DNA of 64,000 nt from NCBI RefSeq assembly GCF_003315135.1, contig NZ_QNRK01000020.1:62001-126000 (forward strand), written 5' to 3'. This DNA comes from Roseiarcus fermentans. GTDB taxonomy: Bacteria; Pseudomonadota; Alphaproteobacteria; Rhizobiales; Beijerinckiaceae. Below are positions 34,637-43,100 of this stretch, piece after piece; the first letter of the stretch is position 1, and each line of letters begins with the position of its first letter. The notes under the pieces were generated by a model, which made no database searches, was not told where the DNA came from, and saw only the letters and a list, made by a program, of their open reading frames with translations. A program made the translations under genes and the position numbers.

Positions 34637-35061
34637 GCCGTCCTGTCGACCCGCGAGACCTCTATCCATTGTCTGAAAAAGCGCCTGAACTCGTGCAAAC
34701 GATGACGGGTCTCGGTCTGGCTGACTTTTCGCTGCAAGCGGTGCTGGACGGACGCGTTGCAGCGGCTGATCTCGCCATCACGCCTGGCGTCCTGAAGCTT
34801 CAAGCGAGCGTCGCCCGCGCGGCCGGGCGGGACAGACTGGCGGACAATTTCGACCGGGCGGCCGAACTCGTGGCCGTCCCGCAGGAACTGCTTCTGAGCA
34901 CATACGAACTTCTGCGCCCCGGACGCGCCGGCACTGCGACGAGGCTTCGGAGCCGAGCGAGCGAATTGCGTGAAAAATACGGCGCCGAGCGCATCGCCGC
35001 ACTGATCGAGGAAGCTGCCGACGTGTACGAGAAACGGCGCCTGTTCTCCAGCAGATTCTAG
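34633..35061 (+). CDS. diol/glycerol dehydratase small subunit
   Basis: The 142-residue protein starts at a GTG that overlaps the stop of the fused large/medium subunit. The opening DPRDLYPLSEKAPELVQTMT and middle blocks (DLAITPGVLKLQASVARAAG, DNFDRAAELVAVPQELLLSTYE) match PduE/DhaB3. It completes the enzyme as an alpha-beta fusion plus gamma. Translational coupling suggests fixed stoichiometry. Confidence 0.92.
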   Translation: MSRPVDPRDLYPLSEKAPELVQTMTGLGLADFSLQAVLDGRVAAADLAITPGVLKLQASVARAAGRDRLADNFDRAAELVAVPQELLLSTYELLRPGRAGTATRLRSRASELREKYGAERIAALIEEAADVYEKRRLFSSRF

Positions 35062-35324
35062 AAACCAGGAGCGTGTTTGCCCGGGTGTAAGCGGTTAATG
35101 CGTGCATGAACTCGCACCCGCCACGACGGAGGACGGCGTCCTCACGAGACGGCGCACCCCCTCGACACAGAGTTTTCGCGCATGATCTCGGACTCCAGTC
35201 TTTGTCCCCGGATGCCTCTGCGCGATGCATCACAGCTGTCGGCGCCGAGCCTGGCGCGAGACCCGCGCGGTCGGCGCCGATACGGCGGCGGCGCACCCAC
35301 TTTTCCCAACCTCGGAGACGACCG

Positions 35325-36116
35325 ATGCGCGCATCTCTTCTGCACGGCAAGGTGGCCGTTGTGACCGCCGCTGGATCCGGTATCGGAAGGGCTTCGGCCA
35401 CAATTCTGGCTGAGAACGGCGCACACGTTGTGGCGACCGATCGCGATGCCGCGGCGGCCGAAGCGACCCGCGCCGCCATCGTCGCCAAAGGCTTCATCGC
35501 CACGGCGCAGGCGTTGGACGTCACTGACGAAGGCGCCGTCGTTTCCCTCTTCGAGCGGACCGCAAGAGAAAAGGGCGGTCTGCATATCCTGCACAATCAC
35601 GCGGGCATACAGATCGCCGGCGCTCTCGAACAGATTGATAGCAGCGACATGCGCAAGTCCTACGAGGTGAACGTCGTGGCGCAATTTTCTGCGTGCCGCG
35701 CCGCGCTGCCCCATATGCGCGCGCAGGGAGGCGGCGTCATCCTGAACACAGCCTCCAACGCGGGCGTGTTTCTCGACAGGGGGATGTTGGCCTACATCAC
35801 GACGAAATCGGCCGTCATCGCCATGACCAAGCAGATCGCGCTCGAGTACGCAAGGGACGGTATTCGGGTGAACGCCATCTGCCCGGGTTGGGTCGACACG
35901 CCTTTTAACGGCCCCTATGAGAAGCAACTGGGTGGCCGTCTCGCCCTCGAGAAAGTCGTGCGAGACGTGGTCCCCATGGGACGTTTCGGTCTTCCGGAAG
36001 AGATCGCCGAGGCAATCCTGTTTCTCTGTTCAGAGCGTTCCGCCTTCGTTACGGGCCATGCGCTGGTGGTGGATGGGGGAGAATGCCTCGCCGGCGGAAG
36101 CAATTCGTCGGTGTAG
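35325..36116 (+). CDS. SDR-family oxidoreductase
   Basis: The 263-residue classical SDR has cofactor motif TAAGSGIGRA, the structural NNAG position altered to HNHAG, and active site YITTK; the Pro-Gly after it (CPGWVDTPF) is usual. GGAG precedes ATG 35325. The Asp after the second strand (ATDRDA) suggests NAD preference. It lies 264 bp after the dehydratase genes on the same strand and could reduce or oxidise a product of that reaction, but the link is only positional. Confidence 0.88.
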   Translation: MRASLLHGKVAVVTAAGSGIGRASATILAENGAHVVATDRDAAAAEATRAAIVAKGFIATAQALDVTDEGAVVSLFERTAREKGGLHILHNHAGIQIAGALEQIDSSDMRKSYEVNVVAQFSACRAALPHMRAQGGGVILNTASNAGVFLDRGMLAYITTKSAVIAMTKQIALEYARDGIRVNAICPGWVDTPFNGPYEKQLGGRLALEKVVRDVVPMGRFGLPEEIAEAILFLCSERSAFVTGHALVVDGGECLAGGSNSSV

Positions 36117-36147
36117 TTTCTGGCGCTGCTCGAAAAGAGCAAGTACC

Positions 36148-36170
36148 GGGACGGAAGGCCGCACCGTCCC
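36148..36170 (+). terminator. weak hairpin after the SDR
   Basis: GGGACGG and CCGTCCC form a 7-bp perfect stem with a 9-nt loop, 30 bp after the SDR stop codon. No T-run follows, so it is only a possible terminator. Confidence 0.3.
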
Positions 36171-36234
36171 CGCCGGGAGGAAATCGTCCCCGCACTCTCA
36201 GAAGCTAGGAACACCTGGACCAAACAAGACGAGA

Positions 36235-36645
36235 TTAGGCCGTTCTACGGAAAATATATGCGTTCAAGCTCTTTAAGGGGTCGCTAAACGCTCGCAATGT
36301 CGAGAGTACGTGACGGACGCCGGAATAGTAAATTGCGAGGCCAGGTATAGAGGGACACCAATCCTCAAGAGCCAGAACGAGTCGTCCGGATTCTAATTCT
36401 CTTTGTGCAAAGGATTGCGGTACATAGGCGACGCCCAATCCATCCACCGCGGCTTGAACCATGAGGTCATTGTCGTTGAGGGTAAGTCCGGCCGGCACAT
36501 CGACAATCATCTCCTCGCCATGCCTGCTGAACTCCCAGCGGTAAAGTTTCCCGCTTGGCAGACGATGGCGAAGGCAATCATGAGGGCGAAGATCCTCTGG
36601 GCAAGCAGGAGCGGTTCTGTGCGCCAGATAGGCTGGAGACGTCAC
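36235..36645 (-). pseudogene. C-terminal fragment of a LysR-family regulator
   Basis: The 136 residues match the second half of a LysR effector domain: SPAYLAHRTAPACPEDLRPH, LTLNDNDLMVQAAVDGLGVA, YVPQSFAQRELESGRLVLAL. The DNA-binding helix-turn-helix and the first half of the effector domain are missing, and I see no trace upstream on the same strand. It looks like a truncated gene, cut at its 5' side. Confidence 0.8.
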
Positions 36646-36836
36646 GGTGACAGCCTGGTGGACGCCGGCCAGGGTCGTCCGTCGAACTCCGGGGGAACCA
36701 ATGTCCGGCGCCGCCTATTTTTCGCGTGGATCCAACGCCCCGCTTTCTGCGCTTCAGGGCCGTGCAGCGCGTCGGGGGATGGCGCTTCGCCGCCGGCGTA
36801 GCTCTTCGCGATGGAAAATCTGATTGGAGCCGTAAC

Positions 36837-37814
36837 ATGAAGGCAGCCGCCGACCTGCGTCCGGGACGTCTATTACACGAGGCTGGTCGACCCGACGCCG
36901 TGAAGGGTTTTCGCGGCGTTCAGATCGACGATGAGCGGCTGGCGGCGGTGCTGTCCTCCGATGCGCCGCTCCTGACGCTCTACCAGGGAACAGTCCATGG
37001 GGAGGGGCCCGCGTGGCAGACGACGCACGATCGGCTGGTTTGGTCGGACGTGCCAAATCGGCGCTTGCTGGGCTGGTATCCCGATGGCCATGTCGAGGTC
37101 CTGATCGACGGGACCTGGTTCATGAACGGCAACGCTGTCGAAGCGGACGGGACGCTCGTTCACTGCGAGCATGGCCGGCGCTGCATCAGCAGGGGCGGCG
37201 ATTATGATCGGGAGCCCGAACCGATCGTGACCCATTACCAGGGCAAGCGCATTAACTCCCCCAACGACATCGCGGTCGCTCCCGACGGGACGATCTGGTT
37301 CACCGATCCGACCTTCGGCATCATCATGCCCAATCAAGGCGCGCTCGCCGAGCCCGAACTCGATCATCGCAGCGTGTATCGCTTTGATCCACGGGCGGGC
37401 GATCTGAAACGGATGGCGGATTTCGAGGAGCCGAACGGTCTCGCCTTCACCGCCGATGGGGCGACTCTCTACGTGTCCGACACCTCGCTGTCGCTCGGCG
37501 AGGTTCCCGGACACAAAGCCGGCGCGAAGCATGAGATCATCGCTTTCGACGTGAGCGAGGGCGGCGAGCTCTCCAACCGGCGGTTCTTCTGCCAAACCGA
37601 CCATGGCTATCCCGACGGATTTGCGGTCGACGCGCGTGGCTGGGTGTGGACGAGCGCGGCGGACGGCGTGCATATCTGGTCGGCGGACCGGCGCAAGCTG
37701 GGCTTCGTGCCGACGCCCGCAGTCGTCTCGAACTGCGCTTTTGGGCGCGCGGACCGACGGCGGCTGTTCATCGCGGCGACGCAATCTCTACTCGCGATCG
37801 ATCTTATCGGCTGA
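36837..37814 (+). CDS. SMP-30/gluconolactonase-family protein
   Basis: The 325-residue six-bladed beta-propeller has HGEGPAWQTTHDRLVWSDVPN at the N-terminus, INSPNDIAVAPDGTIWFTDP in the middle (metal-binding Asn/Asp) and YPDGFAVDARGWVWTSAADG near the end. Relatives hydrolyse sugar lactones with a divalent metal. Its stop region overlaps the convergent VOC gene by 11 bp. The first 25 residues are not family-like, so a later start is possible. Confidence 0.9.
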   Translation: MKAAADLRPGRLLHEAGRPDAVKGFRGVQIDDERLAAVLSSDAPLLTLYQGTVHGEGPAWQTTHDRLVWSDVPNRRLLGWYPDGHVEVLIDGTWFMNGNAVEADGTLVHCEHGRRCISRGGDYDREPEPIVTHYQGKRINSPNDIAVAPDGTIWFTDPTFGIIMPNQGALAEPELDHRSVYRFDPRAGDLKRMADFEEPNGLAFTADGATLYVSDTSLSLGEVPGHKAGAKHEIIAFDVSEGGELSNRRFFCQTDHGYPDGFAVDARGWVWTSAADGVHIWSADRRKLGFVPTPAVVSNCAFGRADRRRLFIAATQSLLAIDLIG

Positions 37815-38610
37815 GCTGATGAAGATGCCCGTCGGGATCGCGGATCAACCCGTTGCCGCTCGACCGCCAGACGATGCGGGTGGCGGCGACGTCGTTGGGA
37901 GCCAGTGGGCGCATCGTACGGCCGACGGGATGGCGATAGCCGAGCATCTCGACATGGGGCGGCTCGTGGGCAGGGTTCATCGGGACGACGTCGACCCGGA
38001 CGCCATCGAGGCCGTCGAGCGCGTCCTGCGTCGGGCCGTGATTGACCGTCGCGTCCGCCTCGCTCAGCCCGCAACGCGCATAGAAGCGTCGGCTGGCCGC
38101 GACATCGCTGACCGAGATTGCGCTGTGGTCGATCCCCATTACGCCGGTCCCCGTCAAGTCGGGGCGAGCCCCCTTGGGGAACTGGATGAATTCGAGCGGA
38201 TGACCCTCCGGATCGCGGAACTTGACCGCAGTCGCCCCACCTGCGGACTTGGAAAGCGTCACCGGGCGCGCTCGACTGATAGGTATGGCGCCCGCGTCGC
38301 GTGCGCGACGCCATGCGGCCTCCGCATCATCCGTGACGAGCGCGAGATGCTGGAACATGAGATCGCAAGCGGTCGCATCGGCTGGATATGGGCGACCCGG
38401 ATTGTCGAACCTTTCGAGATCCACGCCGCTTCGGCCGAGCGACATCGCTACGCGCGAACCGCCGCCAGAGAGGCTGAGCAATTTCATGTCGGCAGCGGGA
38501 ATAGGCGCCGCCGCCTCGCCCACGTCGAACCCGATCGCTTGATAAAACGCGACCAATCGCTCGGGATCATTGGTCACAAGCCGAAAACCTGCAATCGCCT
38601 GAAAAATCAT
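37804..38610 (-). CDS. VOC-superfamily (glyoxalase/dioxygenase-like) protein, two domains
   Basis: The 268-residue protein contains two VOC modules (about residues 1-130 and 140-268), with FRLVTNDPERLVAFYQAIGF and VKFRDPEGHPLEFIQFPKG in the first and IDHSAISVSDVAASRRFYAR in the second. Metal-binding His/Glu positions are partly conserved. Such proteins are lyases, dioxygenases or binding proteins. It starts at ATG 38610, overlapping the cupin gene stop (ATGA), and is last in the GMC-DoxX-cupin-VOC operon. Confidence 0.85.
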   Translation of the reverse strand: MIFQAIAGFRLVTNDPERLVAFYQAIGFDVGEAAAPIPAADMKLLSLSGGGSRVAMSLGRSGVDLERFDNPGRPYPADATACDLMFQHLALVTDDAEAAWRRARDAGAIPISRARPVTLSKSAGGATAVKFRDPEGHPLEFIQFPKGARPDLTGTGVMGIDHSAISVSDVAASRRFYARCGLSEADATVNHGPTQDALDGLDGVRVDVVPMNPAHEPPHVEMLGYRHPVGRTMRPLAPNDVAATRIVWRSSGNGLIRDPDGHLHQLSR

Positions 38611-39065
38611 GTCAGATGACATGGGCGACGTTTCGGATCGACATGGAGCTGAACGGTCATCAGGCAGCAGGGTTCGTCGCCGATCGTGCCGGATCTGTGG
38701 CCTTTCTTGCCATCGGTTTCGGTGCAGCCCTGATCCTCTCCGAACGAGAAGTCGCCCGGCCCCTGCTCGATGCGCGCGCCGTCCATGCTTTCGATCCACC
38801 AGCGGCCGGACAGCACGATGATCCATTGCGGCGCCGGGTTCTCATGCCAGTCGCCCACCCAACCGACTGGCTGAACGGTGAAGACGACGGTCGCCTCGCT
38901 GCGGTCCATCTTGTCGCTCCACTGCGGATCGGCGGCGCCTACGGCCTTGAGCTCGTAATCGGTGAGCGCGCATCGCCATTGATGGCTGACGCCGTTGGCG
39001 TCGACATAGAGATGCCAATAGGGAACGGAGGGCTTGGGCCCCGCCTTATCCGATTGATCGATCAT
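38607..39065 (-). CDS. cupin-fold protein
   Basis: The 152-residue protein starts at ATG 39065. The cupin core is in the second half: GDWHENPAPQWIIVLSGRWWIE and GPGDFSFGEDQG, which hold the His and Glu positions of motif 1 and the Gly-Asp turn of motif 2. It may bind a metal and act as a small isomerase or oxygenase. It overlaps the 3' end of the DoxX gene by 20 bp and the VOC start by 4 bp, so it is tightly coupled within the operon. Confidence 0.82.
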   Translation of the reverse strand: MIDQSDKAGPKPSVPYWHLYVDANGVSHQWRCALTDYELKAVGAADPQWSDKMDRSEATVVFTVQPVGWVGDWHENPAPQWIIVLSGRWWIESMDGARIEQGPGDFSFGEDQGCTETDGKKGHRSGTIGDEPCCLMTVQLHVDPKRRPCHLT

Positions 39066-39525
39066 GAGGGACTCCGTACGGGCGGCTGGAGGCGAAGGGG
39101 GCATGCAGAAACGCGGCGAGCCCCGTCCCGTCCGTGCCGACGACGATCAGCAGGAGGCCCGCGCCGAGCGATAGATTTTTTAGGAAGTCCCACAGAAGCG
39201 TGCGGCCCTTCCCGTCGGGGTCGGAGCAGAAATCGCCCTGCGCCCAGAATTGCTTGTAAAGAATCGCCGTCGCCGCGCAGTAGCCGGCGATGACGAAGGC
39301 GCACGCCCGATCCGCGACGCCGGTGACGACGCCGAGCGTGCAGACCACCTCGACGAACAGGCCGATCAGGATCATCGCGACCGCGATCGGACGCGGCTTG
39401 AACATGCTCTGCGCCTGCTTGACCGCATGATCGAAACCAAAAATCTTGTCGAGCGCGCTGAACGGCAGGAACAACAGCACCAAGCCGTAGCGAACGACGA
39501 GCGCGACGATTGCCGCCGTCGTCAT
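39046..39525 (-). CDS. DoxX-family membrane protein
   Basis: The 159-residue protein has four predicted membrane helices (VVRYGLVLLFLPFSALDKIF; AMILIGLFVEVVCTLGVVT; ACAFVIAGYCAATAILY; LSLGAGLLLIVVG). DoxX proteins are found in quinone-linked or sulfur-oxidising complexes and near redox enzymes. It starts within the GMC gene stop (ATGA). Its position suggests that the GMC oxidoreductase may hand electrons to a membrane partner. Confidence 0.87.
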   Translation of the reverse strand: MTTAAIVALVVRYGLVLLFLPFSALDKIFGFDHAVKQAQSMFKPRPIAVAMILIGLFVEVVCTLGVVTGVADRACAFVIAGYCAATAILYKQFWAQGDFCSDPDGKGRTLLWDFLKNLSLGAGLLLIVVGTDGTGLAAFLHAPFASSRPYGVPHDRSIG

Positions 39526-41084
39526 AGCCGATCCTTGATAATGTCGGCCACGCGCAGCGCGTTGGCGATGATCGTGAGCGTTGGGTTCACCGCGCCGATC
39601 GAAGGGAAGAAGCTTGCGTCGGTGACATAGAGGTTATCGACTTCGTGCGCGCGGCAATCGAGGTCCAGCACCGATCTCGCCGGATCCACACCGAAGCGAC
39701 ACGTGCCGGCCTGATGCGCGGTGCCGGAGAGCGGAATATTTTTGCCGAGATAGAGCGAGCGTTCGAGTAACACGGCCGGCCAGCCGATCTCGGACAACAC
39801 ATCCTTCAACTTGCGCTTCAGGCGCCTGAGGGCCTCCGGATTGGTTTCGGTGAGATCGAGATGAACCTTGCCGTCCTTGTAGTAGATCCGGTTGTCCGGG
39901 CGAGGCAGGTCTTCGGCCTGCAGCCAAAAATCCATCGAGTGGCGGGCGATCTCGCTGAACGGCATGTCGGGCAAGCCTTCGAGCCAGCCGGGCAACGCCT
40001 CGCCCTTGACCTGGTCGGCGTGGCTGGTCGCGCACATCTGGATCAGGCCGAGGGGGAAGTCCCAGTCGTCGCTTCCGAAATAGAAATCGCTGAACGCCAG
40101 CGTCTTCTGAAACACCGTCTCGTTGACGTGACGCATCACCGCCATGACGATGCTCATCTCGTGGCGCATATAGTTGCGTCCGACCTGGTCGGAGCCGTTG
40201 GCAAGGCCATTGGGATGCCGGTCGTTGGCCGAGCGCAACAGGAGCAGCGCGGAGGAAAGCGATCCACATGCAACGACCACCGTGGCGGCTGAATAGATCT
40301 CGTGCTCTCCCCTCCGCTCCACATGAACGGCGTCGACTCGCCGCCCGCTCGGATCTGTCCCGAGCTTCGACACATAGGCGTTCGTCATCAGCGTCACGTT
40401 GTCGTGCTTCGCCAGCATCGGATCGATGCAAATCACCTGCGCGTCCGCCTTGCCGTTCAGAAGACAGGGGAAGCCGTCGAACGCGGTGCACCGGATGCAG
40501 GTGCTGGTCGGTGTCGCAAAACCGTCCTCCTTCTGGTCGAGCAGGATGCCCAGCGGGAGATGGAAGGGCTTCAGACCGATCGCGGTCAGCTTGTCGGACA
40601 GCTCGGCGACCTTGGGTTCATGCTTCACCGCGGGATAGGGATAAGGCGCGTCCGCAGGAGGCTCGGTGGGATCCTCGCCGCGCGCGCCATGGACTCGAAA
40701 CAACGCCTCTGCGGCGTCATAATAGCGGGCGAAGTCACGGTACTTGAGCGGCCAGGCGGGCGAGACGCCCCCGGCATGGACGATCTCGTCGAAATCACGC
40801 TCGCGCAGGCGGAAGAGCGCTGCGCCATACACCTTGGAATTGCCGCCGACGAAGTAATGGAGTTGAGGGCTGAAGGCGCCCCCTTCAGCGTTGGTCCAGG
40901 TCTCGGCGGCTTGATACCTGCCGTCGACAAAGACGGCCTGCGCGCTCCAATTCGCTTCCTCGCGCGGCAGATAGTCCCCGCGTTCGAGGATCAGAATGCG
41001 CTTTCCGGTCGGAGCGAGCGCCTGGGCGAGCGAAGCCCCGCCGGGGCCGCTTCCGATAACGATCACGTCGTAATGCTCGCCCAA
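39522..41084 (-). CDS. GMC-family FAD oxidoreductase
   Basis: The protein of about 520 residues has the N-terminal FAD motif VIVIGSGPGGASLAQALA, HYFVGGNSKVYGAALFRLRE, a Cys-rich patch CIRCTAFDGFPCLLNG, and the C-terminal GTAHQAGTCRFG with NLYVTDASFFPSIGAVNPTL. It oxidises an alcohol, often a sugar or polyol. I place the start at a TTG (41084) because GGAGG lies 5 nt before it and the protein then begins with GEHYDVIVIG; a GTG at 41096 and an ATG at 41222 are in frame. It leads the operon with DoxX, cupin and VOC genes. Confidence 0.9.
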   Translation of the reverse strand: MGEHYDVIVIGSGPGGASLAQALAPTGKRILILERGDYLPREEANWSAQAVFVDGRYQAAETWTNAEGGAFSPQLHYFVGGNSKVYGAALFRLRERDFDEIVHAGGVSPAWPLKYRDFARYYDAAEALFRVHGARGEDPTEPPADAPYPYPAVKHEPKVAELSDKLTAIGLKPFHLPLGILLDQKEDGFATPTSTCIRCTAFDGFPCLLNGKADAQVICIDPMLAKHDNVTLMTNAYVSKLGTDPSGRRVDAVHVERRGEHEIYSAATVVVACGSLSSALLLLRSANDRHPNGLANGSDQVGRNYMRHEMSIVMAVMRHVNETVFQKTLAFSDFYFGSDDWDFPLGLIQMCATSHADQVKGEALPGWLEGLPDMPFSEIARHSMDFWLQAEDLPRPDNRIYYKDGKVHLDLTETNPEALRRLKRKLKDVLSEIGWPAVLLERSLYLGKNIPLSGTAHQAGTCRFGVDPARSVLDLDCRAHEVDNLYVTDASFFPSIGAVNPTLTIIANALRVADIIKDRL

Positions 41085-41185
41085 CTCAACCTCCACACGG
41101 ATCGGTCGACGCTGCTGCTCGATCCTGGTTGAACGGCGCAAGGCCCCGCCTTGTTTCCGCCCGTGGCCGATTTCGCAATCGTCAC

Positions 41186-41210
41186 GGAACCAGGCTCCAA
41201 GCCATTCGTT
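41186..41210 (+). promoter_or_regulatory. sigma-EcfG promoter for the SDR at 41237
   Basis: GGAAC (41186-41190), a 16-nt spacer and CGTT (41207-41210) match the general-stress consensus exactly, 26 bp before ATG 41237. A near-match in the opposite orientation (CGTT at 41134-41131 with a GAAAC-like -35) could serve the divergent GMC operon but has one mismatch. Confidence 0.75.
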
Positions 41211-41236
41211 CAAAGTTTGCATTCAGGAGAAGACCG

Positions 41237-42259
41237 ATGCGGAGAGTGGCGGTGATCACCGGCGCGGGCGCAGGGGTTGGTCGCGCCACCGCTGAAGAAT
41301 TCGCACGGCAGGGCTTTGACGTCGCGCTGCTGTCGCGCGACCTCGCCCGGCTTGACCGAGCGGCCGACGAACTGCGCCGCCACGGGGTGCGAGCGCTGCC
41401 GATCCCCACCGATGTCGCCGAGGCCGCCGCGGTGGAAACCGCGGCCGATCGCACCGAGGCGGAGCTCGGGCCGATCGACGTGTGGGTGAACGTTGCGATG
41501 GCCACGGTCTTCGCCCCCGTGGCCATGTTGACAGCGGAAGAAGTCGAGCGCGGCACCAGGGTGACCTATCTCGGACAGGTGCACGGCATGATGTCTGCGC
41601 TGAAGCGGATGCGCGCGCGCAATCGCGGCACGATCGTCAACGTCGGCTCCGCGCTCGCTTATCGTTCGGTGCCGCTGCAATCGATCTATTGCGGCGCCAA
41701 GGCGGCGATCAGGGGCTTCACCGACAGCCTTCGCAGCGAGATCATCCATGACAAGCTCAACGTGCAGCTGACGATGGTCGATCTGCCGGCGGTCAATACA
41801 CCGCAGTTCGATTGGGCGCTCAACAAGATGGGGCGCAAGGCGAAGCCCGTCGCGCCGATTTTCGAGCCCGAAGTCCCCGCCCGCGCCATCTTTTTCGCCG
41901 CCACGCACAAGCGACGCGACATCTGGGTCGGATGGCCGACGGTCAAGGCGATCCTCGCCAACCGCATCGCCCCCGGCCTGATCGACCGCTATCTCGCCAC
42001 CGCCGGCTATTCCGGCCAGCTCGCCGACGAGCCGACCGCGCCCAATGCTCCCGCGAACCTGTTCGAGCCCGTCCCCGGCGATTATTCGGCCCACGGGCGC
42101 TTCGACGCCCAGTCGCGCGAGCGAAGCTGGGAGATGTTCACGGATCGCCACAAGACGGCGGTGGTCACGGCCGTGGTCGTGCTGGCGGTCGCACTGGCGA
42201 TGCGTCAGGTCGCGAAACGCTTTGAGATCAAAGCGCCTCGCCCCGCGATGCCTGGGTGA
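41237..42259 (+). CDS. SDR-family oxidoreductase with C-terminal membrane segment
   Basis: The 340-residue SDR has cofactor motif TGAGAGVGRATA and active site YCGAK. The C-terminal 100 residues carry an extension ending in a hydrophobic segment (AVVTAVVVLAVALAMRQVA) that could anchor it to the membrane. AGGAG precedes ATG 41237. An exact EcfG promoter sits just upstream, so it is likely stress-induced. The domain layout resembles SDRs found beside GMC oxidoreductases. Substrate unknown. Confidence 0.88.
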   Translation: MRRVAVITGAGAGVGRATAEEFARQGFDVALLSRDLARLDRAADELRRHGVRALPIPTDVAEAAAVETAADRTEAELGPIDVWVNVAMATVFAPVAMLTAEEVERGTRVTYLGQVHGMMSALKRMRARNRGTIVNVGSALAYRSVPLQSIYCGAKAAIRGFTDSLRSEIIHDKLNVQLTMVDLPAVNTPQFDWALNKMGRKAKPVAPIFEPEVPARAIFFAATHKRRDIWVGWPTVKAILANRIAPGLIDRYLATAGYSGQLADEPTAPNAPANLFEPVPGDYSAHGRFDAQSRERSWEMFTDRHKTAVVTAVVVLAVALAMRQVAKRFEIKAPRPAMPG

Positions 42260-42282
42260 CGTTTCGGCTCCAGGAAGATTCC

Positions 42283-42487
42283 CATGTCGCAGAATTTGTC
42301 TGGAAGCGCCTCAATGAATGGGGCTTCTCCCGGGTGTACGGATATCCCGGCGATGGAGTCGGCGGATTGCACGTCGCGCTCGAAAAGGCGAAGGACTTCA
42401 TGGATTATATTATGTCCAAGTTCGCCACGCAGAGATGGCTGCGTTCATCGCCTCGGCGCATGCGAAGTTCACCGGACAGGTTGGGCT
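42283..42487 (+). pseudogene. frameshifted N-terminal fragment of a thiamine-pyrophosphate enzyme (PoxB-like)
   Basis: The reading VAEFVWKRLNEWGFSRVYGY followed by PGDGVGGLHVALEKAKDFMDY matches the N-terminus of pyruvate-oxidase-type TPP enzymes. After about 42412 the match shifts frame (VQVRHAEMAAFIASAHAKF) and then ends. Only about 70 of the usual 550-600 residues remain. Confidence 0.82.
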
Positions 42488-42489
42488 CA

Positions 42490-42658
42490 GCAAATACTGG
42501 CGGCGCTGGTCCGACCCGCGCTTCATCCTCATTTGTGGGTGTGTGACGGATCGGTCTTCCCGACCGTCGGGGGCGTCAATCCGTCGCTGACGATCCAGGC
42601 GATCGCGATCCGCACCGCCGAACGGATCGGCAAGCTCGCGGCCGCTGGCGAGCTTTGA
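42490..42658 (+). pseudogene. C-terminal fragment of a second GMC oxidoreductase
   Basis: The reading VCDGSVFPTVGGVNPSLTIQ followed by AIAIRTAERIGKLA is the conserved C-terminal end of GMC oxidoreductases (the N-P-S/T-L block). It is joined directly to the TPP-enzyme fragment. It is not a copy of the intact GMC gene at 39522, whose equivalent region reads DASFFPSIGAVNPTL. Confidence 0.82.
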
Positions 42659-42662
42659 GCCG

Positions 42663-43100
42663 CTACATCATCCTCTCTCGCAGGTTGAACAGGACGACCA
42701 GCGTTCCGGAGACCATCAGGATCACGATCAGCGTCGAGAACAGAATGAGCTGAAGATCAGCGCGCGCCGATTTGCGAAGGCTGATGTGCAGGAAGAAACG
42801 GAAGTGCACCCCCATCTGGACGAGCGCTAGCCCGAGCACGATGGCGAGCGAAGTCTCCGCATCGAAGCTGGGCCACCGCACCGTGGCGAAGGCGGCGCCG
42901 GTGAGCGCGAGGGCTAGGCCGTATCCGATCGCATACGAACGAATCTCGTCACGCTTGCTCTCGGTCGGCTTGGCAATCGGATCGATCGCTGGTGACGGCC
43001 GCCATAGGATCGCGAGAACCACCGCCGCGAGCAGAGCAAGCCAATAGAGGACCGGAGACGAGCCGGGCCTGTCAGGTTTAGCGTCGTTCGAACCGCTCAC
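42663..43100 (-). CDS. cyoD: cytochrome bo3 ubiquinol oxidase subunit IV
   Basis: The 145-residue protein has three membrane helices and the subunit-IV core EIRSYAIGYGLALALTGAAFA followed by LALVQMGVHFRFFLH. An N-terminal extension with one extra hydrophobic segment (VLYWLALLAAVVLAILW) makes it longer than typical CyoD (about 110). GTG 43100 overlaps the cyoC stop. The role is assembly and stability of the oxidase. Confidence 0.87.
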   Translation of the reverse strand: MSGSNDAKPDRPGSSPVLYWLALLAAVVLAILWRPSPAIDPIAKPTESKRDEIRSYAIGYGLALALTGAAFATVRWPSFDAETSLAIVLGLALVQMGVHFRFFLHISLRKSARADLQLILFSTLIVILMVSGTLVVLFNLRERMM

